This document shows, piece after piece, positions 10,643-20,261 of a stretch of 34,338 bases of DNA. This stretch comes from Acidimicrobiia bacterium. GTDB taxonomy: Bacteria > Actinomycetota > Acidimicrobiia > Acidimicrobiales > AC-14. The DNA lies in assembly GCA_023265025.1 (NCBI GenBank), contig JAHFUP010000057.1, forward strand, positions 1 through 34,338, in the 5' to 3' direction. The notes below the pieces were generated by a model. The model saw nothing but the letters and a program-made list of their open reading frames with translations, was not told where the DNA came from and did not search any database. The first letter of the stretch is position 1; each line of letters starts with the position of its first letter. A program made the position numbers and the translations under genes.

Positions 10643-11701
10643 GTGAGCTCGCTAATCTGGCTGGCCAGCCGGCGGGATCTCGGCTGGCGACGCCGACGAT
10701 TTGTGATCGCCGTGGCCGCCATCACCCTGGTCCTCGCCCTGACCCTGCTGCTGTCGGGCTTCCGCGACGGTATCGACGTCGAGACGGCACGCACGGTCCG
10801 GGCGCTGGGCGGTGACAGCTTCGTCGTCCGGGAGGGGGTGAGCGGGCCCTTCACGACCGTGTCCCAACTCGCTGAGGACGTCACGGAGGTCGTTCTCTCG
10901 CTGCCGGGAGTCGAGCGGGCCGACCCGATCGTGAGCATCCGCCATGCCATCGAGTCCTCGCCCGTGACCGACGTCTACCTCGTCGGCGCCCGACCGAACG
11001 GCCTCGGCATGCCGGCGGTCAGCGCCGGCCGGCAACCGCGCGCCCGTGGCGAAGCCGTGCTCGACGCCCGCGCCGGCCGCAAGGTCGGCGACCGGGTCGC
11101 GCTCGGAGGCAGGACGTTCGACGTGGTTGGACTGGTGCGCGGCGTGACGGTGTGGGCCGGAGTGCCCGCCATGTTCGTCACCCTCGCCGACGCCCAGGAC
11201 CTGGTCTTCGCGGGTGCCCGCTCAGCAACGGCGATCGTCGTCTCCGGAACGCCGCAGGCCAGGCGGGTCGGCCTGAGCATCGTCGACGCCGACCGGGCGC
11301 GCGCCGACCTGAAGCGGCCGTTGGCCAACGCGATCACCACGATCGACCTGCTGCGCTTCTTCCTCTGGATCGTGGCCGCCGCCATCGTCGGCTCCGTCCT
11401 CTACGTCTCGGCCCTCGAGCGATCGCGCGAGTTCGCCGTGTTCAAAGCCTTCGGCACGGACTCATGGGACCTGGTGGGCACGTTGGTGGTCGAGGCGTTC
11501 GTGCTCTCCGCCTTGTCCGCCGCGGCCGCCGTCGCCCTGTCGCGGGTGCTGGCCGCGCTGTTCCCAGCCGTGATCTCCTTCCCGGCCCGCACGATGGTGC
11601 TGCTGCCCCTCGTCGCCCTCACCGTGGGGCTCGTCGGCAGCCTGGCCGGGGCCCGGCGGGCCATCGTCGTCGACCCGGCCACCGCGTTCGGAGGTCCGTA
11701 G
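10643..11701 (+). CDS. FtsX/MacB-type ABC transporter permease
   Basis: A 352-residue permease with the layout of the FtsX/LolE/DevC class: one N-terminal membrane helix (about 20-38), a large extracytoplasmic domain of some 200 residues, then three helices near the C-terminus. The segment SALERSREFAVFKAFGTDSWDL after helix 2 matches the coupling region of FtsX-domain permeases. Such transporters act as mechanical devices that extrude lipids, lipoproteins or peptides, or signal across the envelope, rather than classic importers. The stop codon shares one base with the start of the ATPase gene (TAGTG at 11699-11703), so the two are co-translated. The substrate is unknown. Confidence 0.85.
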   Translation: MSSLIWLASRRDLGWRRRRFVIAVAAITLVLALTLLLSGFRDGIDVETARTVRALGGDSFVVREGVSGPFTTVSQLAEDVTEVVLSLPGVERADPIVSIRHAIESSPVTDVYLVGARPNGLGMPAVSAGRQPRARGEAVLDARAGRKVGDRVALGGRTFDVVGLVRGVTVWAGVPAMFVTLADAQDLVFAGARSATAIVVSGTPQARRVGLSIVDADRARADLKRPLANAITTIDLLRFFLWIVAAAIVGSVLYVSALERSREFAVFKAFGTDSWDLVGTLVVEAFVLSALSAAAAVALSRVLAALFPAVISFPARTMVLLPLVALTVGLVGSLAGARRAIVVDPATAFGGP

Positions 11702-12366
11702 TGCCCGACCTCCGAGTACGCGAGCTGTCCGTGGAGTACGGATCGGGTGGCGAGGTCATCCGACCCCTTGACGGGTTCGAGATGTCGGCGCCGCCGGGAT
11801 CGTTGGTGCTGCTGCTCGGTCCGAGCGGGAGCGGGAAGACCACCCTGCTCTCGTGCCTGGCTGCCATCCAGTCGCCCAGTGCGGGCACGATCGATTTCGG
11901 GGACATCGCCGTTTCGACCTTGGCCGGCAAGGAGCGCACCGCCTTCCGGCGCCACACCGTCGGCATCGTCTTTCAGGCCTTCAACCTGGTACCCAGCCTG
12001 ACGGCGGCAGAGAACGTCATGGCTCCGCTCCTGGCCGCTGGCGTCGGCTGGGCCGGGGCCTCGGCGCGGGCGGCCAGCCTTCTCGAGCGCGTCTCGTTGG
12101 GGCATCGAGCGACGCACCGCCCGGGGGAGCTGTCCGGCGGTCAGCAGCAGCGGGTCGCCATCGCCCGCGCCCTCGTCCACGACCCACCGCTGATCCTCGC
12201 CGACGAGCCCACGGCGCACCTCGACCACACCCAGGTCGAGGGCGTTCTCGGCTTGCTGGCCGGGCTCATGGACGGCGAGCGGGTGATGGTCATCGCCACC
12301 CACGACGACCGGGTGCTCGCCCTCGGCGGCCAGCGTGTCGACCTCGGGCGCCGCACGGCGCGATGA
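11701..12366 (+). CDS. ABC transporter ATP-binding protein (LolD/MacB type)
   Basis: Energises the permease encoded just upstream. The 221-residue protein has Walker A GPSGSGKT (40-47), Q-loop FQAFNLVPSLTAAENV (91-106), signature LSGGQQQRVAIARAL (144-158), Walker B LILADEP (164-170) and the H-loop in VIATHDD. The FNLVPSLTAAENV wording is typical of the LolD/MacB/FtsE subgroup that pairs with FtsX-like permeases. The start is the GTG at 11701, which shares its G with the permease stop codon. No substrate-binding or periplasmic adaptor gene adjoins the pair. Confidence 0.92.
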   Translation: MPDLRVRELSVEYGSGGEVIRPLDGFEMSAPPGSLVLLLGPSGSGKTTLLSCLAAIQSPSAGTIDFGDIAVSTLAGKERTAFRRHTVGIVFQAFNLVPSLTAAENVMAPLLAAGVGWAGASARAASLLERVSLGHRATHRPGELSGGQQQRVAIARALVHDPPLILADEPTAHLDHTQVEGVLGLLAGLMDGERVMVIATHDDRVLALGGQRVDLGRRTAR

Positions 12367-12424
12367 CGACGACGCGCGGACGATCGAACCGTCGAGGGGG
12401 GCACGGCGAGACACGCGCCATCTA

Positions 12425-12444
12425 GCCCGAACTTTGCGTCGGGC
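12425..12444 (+). terminator. Weak hairpin after the ABC operon
   Basis: GCCCGA (12425-12430) pairs with TCGGGC (12439-12444) around an 8-nt loop, 59 bp past the ATPase stop. No T-run follows, so a terminator role is only a possibility. Confidence 0.3.
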
Positions 12445-12478
12445 GGGCCGACGGCACGGGCGCAAGGGGGATGACTCG

Positions 12479-12541
12479 ATGGCGACCGCATTCATCTTCG
12501 AGAGCGACCCCGGCCGCCGCTACTTGGTCAACGTCAGGTAG
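12479..12541 (+). CDS. Tiny ORF (20 codons), possible small protein or gene remnant
   Basis: The ORF opens with ATG preceded by AAGGGGGA at 7-nt spacing and encodes MATAFIFESDPGRRYLVNVR. Nearly every codon ends in G or C (18 of 19 sense codons after the ATG), like real genes here, although only the last 22 bp overlap the convergent CPBP gene. It may be a genuine small protein or the surviving 5' end of a longer gene cut off by a rearrangement. I do not recognise the sequence. Confidence 0.3.
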   Translation: MATAFIFESDPGRRYLVNVR

Positions 12542-13263
12542 AGCAGGGTGAAGAGGTTGAAGACGGCATGGGTGACGATGCCGGCGCCCAGGCGGCCGGT
12601 GCGGATGGCCAGGACGGCCAGGATGGCACCGAAGACGGTCAGGCTGACCATGACCAGCACGACGGCGTCGACGGGAAGTGCGCTGCCGTGGGCCAAGCCG
12701 AAGGCGAGGGCCGACAACGCCACGGAGACGCCGTTTCCGAAGCGCCGCTGGAGCGAGCGCAGCAGCAGACCGCGGAAGAACAGCTCCTCGACGATCGGCG
12801 CCCCCACCGCCACCGAGAGCACGAGGCCCAGGAACCTGACCCCGCCGGCCTGGTCGAGCAGGTCCTTCACCGGCCCCGAGACCTCCGGCTCCCCGAGCAA
12901 CGGCCGGAGCAGGAAGGCGATCCCCGGAAGGACCATCAACTGGACGGCGAGGGCCACGACCGCGCCGATGGCGAGATCGGACCAGCGGAACCGGAGGCCG
13001 AAGTCGTCCGCCAGCCGGCCGGCGCCCTTACGCCGGCTCGCCATCAACGCCACACCGACCATTCCGGTCCACAACCCGAGCTGGCTGGCCGCCTGGCCGG
13101 CCAGGCTCAGCTCCTCGTCGCCGGCGGCGGCATACCAAAGGCCGGCCACCACGGTGGCCAGCAGATAGCCGACGATCACGCCGATCAGGAAGTCGCCGAG
13201 GCCCCAGCGCGGTGGTGGCGCCGACGTCTCCTTCGCCGGCGGCAGGACGGGCTGAGGCTCCAC
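12520..13263 (-). CDS. CPBP-family intramembrane metalloprotease
   Basis: A 247-residue membrane protein of the CPBP (CAAX protease and bacteriocin-processing, Abi) family. The motifs are present in order: EELFFRG (159-165, the catalytic Glu pair and Arg), FGLAHG (188-193, His192) and THAVFN (231-236, His232 and Asn236). About eight hydrophobic segments surround them. Family members cleave within or next to the membrane; in bacteria they have been tied to prenyl-protein-like processing, peptide immunity or unknown roles. The N-terminus is a Pro/Lys-rich cytoplasmic tail. The gene stands alone, downstream of the DUF3499 gene on the same strand with a 24-bp gap, so the two may be co-transcribed. 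Confidence 0.88.
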   Translation of the reverse strand: MEPQPVLPPAKETSAPPPRWGLGDFLIGVIVGYLLATVVAGLWYAAAGDEELSLAGQAASQLGLWTGMVGVALMASRRKGAGRLADDFGLRFRWSDLAIGAVVALAVQLMVLPGIAFLLRPLLGEPEVSGPVKDLLDQAGGVRFLGLVLSVAVGAPIVEELFFRGLLLRSLQRRFGNGVSVALSALAFGLAHGSALPVDAVVLVMVSLTVFGAILAVLAIRTGRLGAGIVTHAVFNLFTLLYLTLTK

Positions 13264-13287
13264 GCGCCCCAGCGTAGGGCGGGCGAG

Positions 13288-13521
13288 TTAGGAGGCCACC
13301 GACGTCGTCATGCCCGGCGACGCGCTGGCCCGCCGGTCGTGGGCGGTCCACCCACGAGGAGGCGAGGTCTTGTCGGCATGACGCGCGCAGAGGTCGATGG
13401 CGGAGGGCTCATCGTCGCCGGAGTCGAGCACCCACACCGTTCGGGTGGAGTACTGGAAGGTGAGCACGGCGGTGCCGGGGGCACCGCAGCCCGGGCGGGC
13501 GCAGAGGCGCTGGCGGAACAT
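13288..13521 (-). CDS. DUF3499 family protein
   Basis: A 77-residue protein with the family pattern: LCARPGCGAPGTAVLTFQYS (two cysteines), WVLDS, then DLCARHADKTSPPRGW. The paired Cys and CxxH elements suggest a small metal-binding fold. DUF3499 is largely restricted to actinobacteria and its function is unknown; in several actinobacteria it lies near phosphomannomutase genes, which are about 9 kb away here. I chose ATG 13521, which lies 7 nt behind a TAGGTT box. The frame is open for another 89 codons upstream, but that reading crosses the ftsH promoter and is Arg/Pro/Gly-rich noise. Confidence 0.8.
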   Translation of the reverse strand: MFRQRLCARPGCGAPGTAVLTFQYSTRTVWVLDSGDDEPSAIDLCARHADKTSPPRGWTAHDRRASASPGMTTSVAS

Positions 13522-13528
13522 CCAGGGC

Positions 13529-13534
13529 AACCTA
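13529..13534 (-). promoter_or_regulatory. Putative -10 box TAGGTT for DUF3499 gene
   Basis: TAGGTT on the minus strand ends 7 nt before the ATG at 13521, consistent with leaderless transcription. It shares the 97-bp divergent region with the ftsH promoter. Confidence 0.5.
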
Positions 13535-13604
13535 CCCGGGCGGCGCCGGCGCAGCGCGGACCCCCGGAGGCGCCGGTGGCGCCCGGTTACCGGTCGCCGG
13601 CGCC

Positions 13605-13610
13605 TACCAT
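13605..13610 (+). promoter_or_regulatory. Putative -10 box TACCAT for ftsH
   Basis: TACCAT ends 8 nt before the ATG at 13619. No Shine-Dalgarno site precedes the start, so a leaderless transcript is likely. Confidence 0.5.
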
Positions 13611-13618
13611 GGGCGGCA

Positions 13619-15556
<1,938 letters not shown>

Positions 15557-15580
15557 CCGGCGCTTCCCCTAGACTCCGGT

Positions 15581-16909
15581 GTGGGCCGCCTGGCCCCGCC
15601 TCCGCGGCTTCCACCCCGCACCCGTGAGGAAAGGCTCTCCCTGAAGACGTTCACCCCTGACGCCGCCGCCGCCCTGGCCGGCCCCGAATGGCTGCGGGCC
15701 CGACGGCTGGCCGCCGCCGAGCGGTTCGCGGCGGGATCGCTCCCGGACCCGTCCGAGGAGATTTGGCGCTACAGCCGCATCGGCGAGCTGGACCTCGACG
15801 CCTACCGGCCGGCGTCGGGCGAGACCGGCGGCACGGCGCAGCTCCCCGAGGGGACGGCCGAGCGCGCCGCCCTCGTCGTCGTGCACAACGGCCGGCCGAG
15901 CCGCATCGAGGTCGACCCGGCGCTGGCGGCCACGGGCCTGGTCGTGGCCGACATCGCCGACCTGCCCGACGGCGACGACCTCCTGAGCCGCACCGCAGTG
16001 GCCGACGCCTTCACCGAGCTCAACAGCGCCTTCATCCCCGGTGCCACCGTCGTCCGCATCCCCCGGGGCATGGTCGTGGACCTGCCGATCATCATCGTCC
16101 ATCACCTCGACGGCGACGGGATCGCGTCCTTCGCCCGCACGATCGTCCTGGCCGGCGAGAACAGCGACGCCACCGTCATCGAGCACCAGTCGTCGTCCGA
16201 CGTGGCCGCCTTCTCCGACCCCGTCGTCGAGCTCGACGTGGGCGACGCCGCCCGCCTGCGCTACCTCAACGTGCAGGACCTCGGCGCCCGGGTCTTCCAG
16301 GTCGGCTACCAGACCAGCCGGGTCGGCCGCGATGCCACCCTGCAATCCTCGGTCGTGGCCCTCGGCGGCGACTACGCCAGGGTCCGCACCGACTCCCGGA
16401 TCGACGGCAAGGGCGGCACCAGCTTTCTCACCGCCGTGTACTTCGCCGACGGCTCCCGGATGCACGACTTCCGCACGATCCAGGACCACATCGCCCCCAA
16501 GACCACCAGCGACCTTCTGTTCAAGGGCGCGGTGTCCGACACGGCCCGGTCCGTCTACTCCGGGCTGATCCGAGTCGGGAAGGAAGCCCGCGGCACCAAC
16601 GCCTACCAGACGAACCGGAATCTGGTCCTATCCGACGGCGCCGGCGCCGAGTCGGTTCCCAACCTGGAGATCGAGACCAACGACGTGGTGTGCAGCCACG
16701 CCTCGGCGGTGGGTCCGATCGACGACGAGCAGCGCTACTACCTCGAGAGCCGGGGCATCCCGCCCGAGGTGGCCGAGCGCCTGATCGTGCTCGGGTTCTT
16801 CGGCGAGGTCCTCGATCGCCTGCCCCTGTCCGAGGCGGTGACCGGCCTGCGGGGCACCCTGGTGCGCCGGCTGGCCGAGCGGGCCGGCGAGAGCACAGGC
16901 GGCGCATGA
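15581..16909 (+). CDS. sufD: Fe-S cluster assembly protein SufD
   Basis: Scaffold subunit of the SufBCD complex that builds Fe-S clusters in the cytosol. The protein (442 residues from this start) begins its family match at FTPDAAAALAGPEWLRARR, has the EIWRYSRIGELDL segment, a long right-handed beta-helix region, and ends with the conserved block NDVVCSHASAVGPIDDEQRYYLESRGIP, in which the Cys and the helix after it face SufC. The GTG at 15581 is the only standard start, 5 nt behind a TAGACT box. However, the first 20 residues are Pro/Arg-rich and unlike SufD, and an in-frame CTG at 15641 follows GAGGAAAGG at 6-nt spacing and begins exactly at the conserved sequence, so translation may really start there. 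It is translationally coupled to the Rieske ferredoxin gene. No sufB is seen. Confidence 0.9.
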   Translation: MGRLAPPPRLPPRTREERLSLKTFTPDAAAALAGPEWLRARRLAAAERFAAGSLPDPSEEIWRYSRIGELDLDAYRPASGETGGTAQLPEGTAERAALVVVHNGRPSRIEVDPALAATGLVVADIADLPDGDDLLSRTAVADAFTELNSAFIPGATVVRIPRGMVVDLPIIIVHHLDGDGIASFARTIVLAGENSDATVIEHQSSSDVAAFSDPVVELDVGDAARLRYLNVQDLGARVFQVGYQTSRVGRDATLQSSVVALGGDYARVRTDSRIDGKGGTSFLTAVYFADGSRMHDFRTIQDHIAPKTTSDLLFKGAVSDTARSVYSGLIRVGKEARGTNAYQTNRNLVLSDGAGAESVPNLEIETNDVVCSHASAVGPIDDEQRYYLESRGIPPEVAERLIVLGFFGEVLDRLPLSEAVTGLRGTLVRRLAERAGESTGGA

Positions 16910-17232
16910 TGCCCGTGACGACCCAGCGCCTGTGCAGAGTCGATGACATCGCGCCCAACACGGCCAAGCGATTCGAGGTCGGTCGGGCCCGCATCTGCGT
17001 CGTGCGCATCGGCGACGACTTCTACGCCATCGGCGATCGCTGCAGCCACGCCGACTTCTCCCTGGCCGAGGGCGAGATCTGGCCCGACGAGAAGGAGATC
17101 GAGTGCTGGAAGCACGGCAGCACCTTCTCCCTGGTCACGGGCGAGCCCCAGTCGCTTCCGGCCACCGTGCCGGTGCCGGTCTACCGGGTTCGGGTCGAGG
17201 GTGACGACGTGGTGGTCGAGGTGACCGAGTGA
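16906..17232 (+). CDS. Rieske-type [2Fe-2S] ferredoxin of the suf cluster
   Basis: A 108-residue soluble Rieske ferredoxin with the cluster ligands in CSHAD (Cys46, His48) and CWKHG (Cys67, His70). The fold resembles the ferredoxins of aromatic-ring dioxygenases (NirD/BphF-like), but its place between sufD and sufC indicates a role as electron donor or carrier in Fe-S cluster assembly. This sufD-ferredoxin-sufC order is seen in other actinobacteria. The start is ATGATG, overlapping the sufD stop by 4 bp (or 1 bp for the second ATG), and the end overlaps sufC as GTGA. A small molecule oxygenase role is possible but no oxygenase gene is nearby. Confidence 0.9.
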   Translation: MMPVTTQRLCRVDDIAPNTAKRFEVGRARICVVRIGDDFYAIGDRCSHADFSLAEGEIWPDEKEIECWKHGSTFSLVTGEPQSLPATVPVPVYRVRVEGDDVVVEVTE

Positions 17233-17966
17233 GCGCGCTGATCGTCCGCGCCCTGCGGGCCGGTGTCGACGGCAAGGAGATCCTGCGGGGCGTCGACCTC
17301 GAGGTCTCCAGTGGGCAGGTCCACGCGGTCATGGGGCCCAACGGGTCAGGCAAATCGACCCTCGCCCACGTCATCATGGGCGGCCCCGGCTACGAGGTCT
17401 ACGACGGCAGCGTGACCCTCGACGGGGTCGAGCTACTCGGCATGCCGACGTGGAAGCGGGCCCAGGCCGGGCTGTTCCTGGCCATGCAGTACCCGACCGA
17501 GGTGCCCGGGGTGTCGCTGGCCGACGCCATGGCCGCCGCCCTCGCCCCGCAGGGCCGGGCGCCGGCGGACGTCGCCGACCTCGTCGCCACCGAGGCGGTG
17601 CGCATCGGGATGAGCACGGCGCTGCTGGAGCGGCCGCTCAACGTCGACCTCTCGGGCGGCGAGAAGAAGCGCAACGAAACCCTCCAGCTGGCGGTGCTGG
17701 CGCCCAAGGTCGCCATCCTCGACGAGATCGACTCCGGCCTCGACGTCGACGCCCTCAAGGCGGTGTCCCAGCGGGTGGAGCTCATCACCAACGAGGTGGG
17801 CCTGGGCGTGCTGGTCATCACCCACTACAGCCGGCTCCTCCGGGAGCTGCGCCCCGACGTGGTGTCGGTGCTACGCAACGGCCGGGTGGTGGCCTCGGGC
17901 GGTCCCGAGCTGGCCGAGGAGCTGGAGGCCACCGGCTACGAGGGCTACGGCGAGACGCCGGCGTAG
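17229..17966 (+). CDS. sufC: Fe-S cluster assembly ATPase SufC (copy 1)
   Basis: The ABC-type ATPase of the SufBCD scaffold complex. The 245-residue protein has Walker A GPNGSGKST (36-44), the SufC-specific stretch GLFLAMQYPTEVPGVSL (81-97), signature LSGGEKKRNE (141-150) and Walker B VAILDEIDSGLDVDAL (161-176). The GTG start overlaps the ferredoxin stop as GTGA. A second SufC is encoded at 24760-25515 with clear divergence: this copy has a shorter, Ala-rich helical insert (100-125) and DEIDSGLDVD where copy 2 has DETDSGLDID. The stop lies only 8 bp from the stop of the convergent L,D-transpeptidase gene. Confidence 0.93.
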   Translation: MSALIVRALRAGVDGKEILRGVDLEVSSGQVHAVMGPNGSGKSTLAHVIMGGPGYEVYDGSVTLDGVELLGMPTWKRAQAGLFLAMQYPTEVPGVSLADAMAAALAPQGRAPADVADLVATEAVRIGMSTALLERPLNVDLSGGEKKRNETLQLAVLAPKVAILDEIDSGLDVDALKAVSQRVELITNEVGLGVLVITHYSRLLRELRPDVVSVLRNGRVVASGGPELAEELEATGYEGYGETPA

Positions 17967-17974
17967 GGCCCGGG

Positions 17975-18949
17975 CTAGGGCGCCGGCGGGAACAGCCCGC
18001 TCAGCAGGCCGGGGGTGGTTGTCGCTGTCGGCGGGGTGATGATCGGTGCGGCCGTCGTCGGCGGCGCGGTGGTCGCCGGGCTGGCGCCCGGGGTGGGCGG
18101 CTGGCCGGGGACGCCGACGACGTCAACCGCCATCCCGACGTAGACCTGGCCCGGGAACCACTCGGCCGCGGCCATCGGGATGCGGATGCAGCCGTGGGAC
18201 GCCGGCGACGCCGGCACCGACCTCGACCCGTGGATGGCGATACCGCCGTTGAAGTAGGCCGGGTTGTAGAGCCCGCCCAGCGACCCGTACTCCCAGCCCC
18301 GGCCCTGGCGGTAGATGCCGTACGAGCCCCCCGGGGTCACCGCCTTGCGGCAGAAGCCGTCCGAGCAGAAGCGCTGGTTGTTCCCGCTGGAGATCGTGAG
18401 GATCTTCTGCAGCGCGTTGGCCTTGTAGAGGAACAGGACCTGGCGGGGGATGTCGATCTCCACCCGGTCCGCGTTGCCGTTCGACACCAGCGCCGGCGGC
18501 GGCGTGGCCGACGCCAGGGCGGCGATCACGTCGTCCGTCGCCCGGCCGGTCCGGGCCATGCCGGTGACCTTCTGGAACGCCACGACCCCATAGGCGGTGT
18601 TCTGGTCGTAGACGTCGTCGACCGCACCAACGTCGTAGTGCAGGGCCTCCAGCTTCTTCTCGAGCAACGCAACGTCGGCGCCCCGAGCGCCGGCGCCGAG
18701 GCCGGCGGGGGCCGCGGTCGGTGTGGTGACCCGGGCCAGCGTGGTGGCCGTGGTGGCCGGTTGGCCCGACGTGGACGTCACGGCGCGGGTGGTCACCGTG
18801 GTCGACGCCGGCGTCGTGCTGCTCGACGCGGCGAAGGCGATCGACGCCGCCGTGCGCTCGAGCTCGCTCGGCCCGCCGTCGGCGCACGCGGAAGCGACCA
18901 GGCCCACGAGGGCGACGACCACCAACCACACCCGTCCTGCCCTCTGCAT
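17975..18949 (-). CDS. L,D-transpeptidase lipoprotein with peptidoglycan-binding domain (copy 2)
   Basis: A paralog of the 9549-10571 protein with the same layout in 324 residues: lipoprotein signal with lipobox ASAC (Cys22), Ser/Thr-rich linker (about 40-80), peptidoglycan-binding repeat (about 90-145, ADVALLEKKLEALHYDVG), and YkuD domain with HGSRSVPASPASHGCIRIP, nucleophile Cys254. The core segments YFNGGIAIHGS and SHGCIRIPM are identical in both, and the extra cysteine pair (195, 200) is conserved. The tail is Pro/Thr-rich but shorter and has no long Thr run. It is expected to make 3-3 peptidoglycan cross-links outside the membrane. The ATG start lies 6 nt behind GAGACT, a weak -10 candidate. 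Confidence 0.9.
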   Translation of the reverse strand: MQRAGRVWLVVVALVGLVASACADGGPSELERTAASIAFAASSSTTPASTTVTTRAVTSTSGQPATTATTLARVTTPTAAPAGLGAGARGADVALLEKKLEALHYDVGAVDDVYDQNTAYGVVAFQKVTGMARTGRATDDVIAALASATPPPALVSNGNADRVEIDIPRQVLFLYKANALQKILTISSGNNQRFCSDGFCRKAVTPGGSYGIYRQGRGWEYGSLGGLYNPAYFNGGIAIHGSRSVPASPASHGCIRIPMAAAEWFPGQVYVGMAVDVVGVPGQPPTPGASPATTAPPTTAAPIITPPTATTTPGLLSGLFPPAP

Positions 18950-18966
18950 GACGGCAGTCTCGCGCG

Positions 18967-19725
18967 TCAGTGGGGGACCTTTTCCGGCCCCTTGTTGCGG
19001 TAGCTGGTGACGAACTGCTCCAGGGCGGCCACGTCAGGTCGCTGGCAGAGCAGCCGGCGGTGCCAGGCCGTCGCCGCCACCGGCGTGTCGGTGAGCGACG
19101 GCCGGGGCACCAGGAGGACGTCCTTGATGGAGCGGTTGGCGAGGGACTGGAGGTCGGTGAGCTCGCCGGGTGAGATGTCGGGCCGGTACCAGATGGCCAC
19201 GTACCCGTGCTCGAGGGAGTGGACGATCTGCGCGTCGGAGGGCGCGGTGTCGGCCGTGAAGATCCCGGGAGCGGCCGGGGAGGGGTTGTGGTTCCCGCCC
19301 GACGGGGGGTTCGTCTTGTACGTGATGTCGCCGGGGACGTGGTTGTTGCCGGGACCGGAGTCCGAGTCGGTCTTGGTGTCGTAGGTGCAGGCGCCGCTGG
19401 CCTCCAGCTTGTCCACGACCGCGTCGTTCGAGCGCCGGCTGTTGGTGACCGTGACGACGAGCAGGACGAGCACCGCCACCAGCCCGCCGATCACGAGGAA
19501 CCGGTTCCGCGTGGCCTTGCGCCGGCGGGCGGCCTCGGCCGCGGCCAGGCGCTCGGACCGAGTCGGGCCGGTGCGCTCCTTCGGCGCCTTGGGTGCCGCC
19601 TTGGCCGCTTGCGGCACCGGGCCGGTGCCCTTCGCCCCCCCGCCGGCGGGCTGGCCCGGGCGCTTGGCTGCGGGTCGGGACCCGGACTGGGGGCGCGACG
19701 GGGGCCGCTTCTTCTTGGAGGCCAT
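18967..19725 (-). CDS. DUF3105 domain membrane-anchored protein
   Basis: A 252-residue protein: a basic, Pro/Ala/Lys-rich cytoplasmic region (1-73), one membrane helix (76-95), and an extracytoplasmic DUF3105 domain with the family motifs NPPSGGNHNPSPAAPG and HSLEHGYVAIWYRPD. The three cysteines outside the membrane could pair. The function of DUF3105 is unknown; it often occurs near thioredoxin-fold or disulfide-related genes, and here a thioredoxin-like gene is divergent with a 41-bp gap. I chose ATG 19725, which lies 8 nt behind TAACCT. A GTG at 19752 would add nine residues. Confidence 0.8.
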   Translation of the reverse strand: MASKKKRPPSRPQSGSRPAAKRPGQPAGGGAKGTGPVPQAAKAAPKAPKERTGPTRSERLAAAEAARRRKATRNRFLVIGGLVAVLVLLVVTVTNSRRSNDAVVDKLEASGACTYDTKTDSDSGPGNNHVPGDITYKTNPPSGGNHNPSPAAPGIFTADTAPSDAQIVHSLEHGYVAIWYRPDISPGELTDLQSLANRSIKDVLLVPRPSLTDTPVAATAWHRRLLCQRPDVAALEQFVTSYRNKGPEKVPH

Positions 19726-19733
19726 GGCGTCGG

Positions 19734-19739
19734 AGGTTA
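19734..19739 (-). promoter_or_regulatory. Putative -10 box TAACCT for DUF3105 gene
   Basis: TAACCT on the minus strand ends 8 nt before the ATG at 19725. The divergent redoxin -10 box lies only 14 bp away, so the two promoters overlap and may compete or be co-regulated. Confidence 0.5.
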
Positions 19740-19753
19740 GTTCCGGATTCACC

Positions 19754-19759
19754 TACCAT
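19754..19759 (+). promoter_or_regulatory. Putative -10 box TACCAT for thioredoxin-like gene
   Basis: TACCAT ends 7 nt before the ATG at 19767, matching the leaderless pattern of the window. Confidence 0.5.
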
Positions 19760-19766
19760 CGAGGTG

Positions 19767-20225
19767 ATGCTCAGTGCGGGTGACAAGGCTCCGTCGTTCA
19801 CCCTTCCCGCCGTCGGCGGGTATGGCGAGGTCTCCGATCCCTGGACCGATGGGACCACGCTGGTGGCCTTCTTCAAGACCAGCTGCCCGGTCTGCAAGAT
19901 GGTTGCCCCCATGTGGACCAAGCTCTCGGAGGGCGGCGTCCGCATGTTCGCCGTCGGCGAGGACCCCCCCGAGGCGATCACCCGGTACAACGAGGCCCAG
20001 GGCCAGCGGGTGCCGACCCTGAGCCAGCCGGCGCCCTATGACGTGTCGCGGGCCTACGACATCGAGGCCGTGCCCAGCATGTTCCTGATCGCCTCCGACG
20101 GGGCGATCCAGCACGCCCTCGCCGGCTGGAACCGGGACACCTGGAACCGCCTCGCCGCCGACCTGGGCCTCGACGAGCCGCTGTCGACGCCCGACGACGG
20201 GCTGCGCCCCTTCCGCCCAGGCTGA
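19767..20225 (+). CDS. Thioredoxin-fold (redoxin/AhpC-TSA-like) protein
   Basis: A 152-residue thioredoxin-fold protein with the opening AGDKAPSFTLP typical of peroxiredoxin/TlpA-like proteins, the redox motif TSCPVCKMVAP (Cys40 and Cys43) and the cis-Pro segment EAVPSMFLI. No signal peptide is visible, so it acts in the cytosol, unlike classic TlpA/ResA. The CPVC pair argues for disulfide exchange; a peroxidatic role is possible. I chose ATG 19767 because it starts directly at the conserved N-terminus, 7 nt behind TACCAT; a GTG one codon upstream is the alternative. The divergent DUF3105 gene is a likely functional neighbour. Confidence 0.85.
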   Translation: MLSAGDKAPSFTLPAVGGYGEVSDPWTDGTTLVAFFKTSCPVCKMVAPMWTKLSEGGVRMFAVGEDPPEAITRYNEAQGQRVPTLSQPAPYDVSRAYDIEAVPSMFLIASDGAIQHALAGWNRDTWNRLAADLGLDEPLSTPDDGLRPFRPG

Positions 20226-20261
20226 ACGAGCAAGCACCTCCACTGACCCCGTGCGGGCCGA

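Noticed and set aside
13397-13618. N-terminal extension of ftsH
   Set aside because: The added residues are Arg/Pro/Gly-rich, overlap the divergent DUF3499 gene, and the TACCAT box at 13605 supports the ATG at 13619.
20248-20257. CCCG-TG-CGGG hairpin between redoxin and MFS genes
   Set aside because: Only four pairs with a 2-nt loop and no T-run; too weak to call a terminator.
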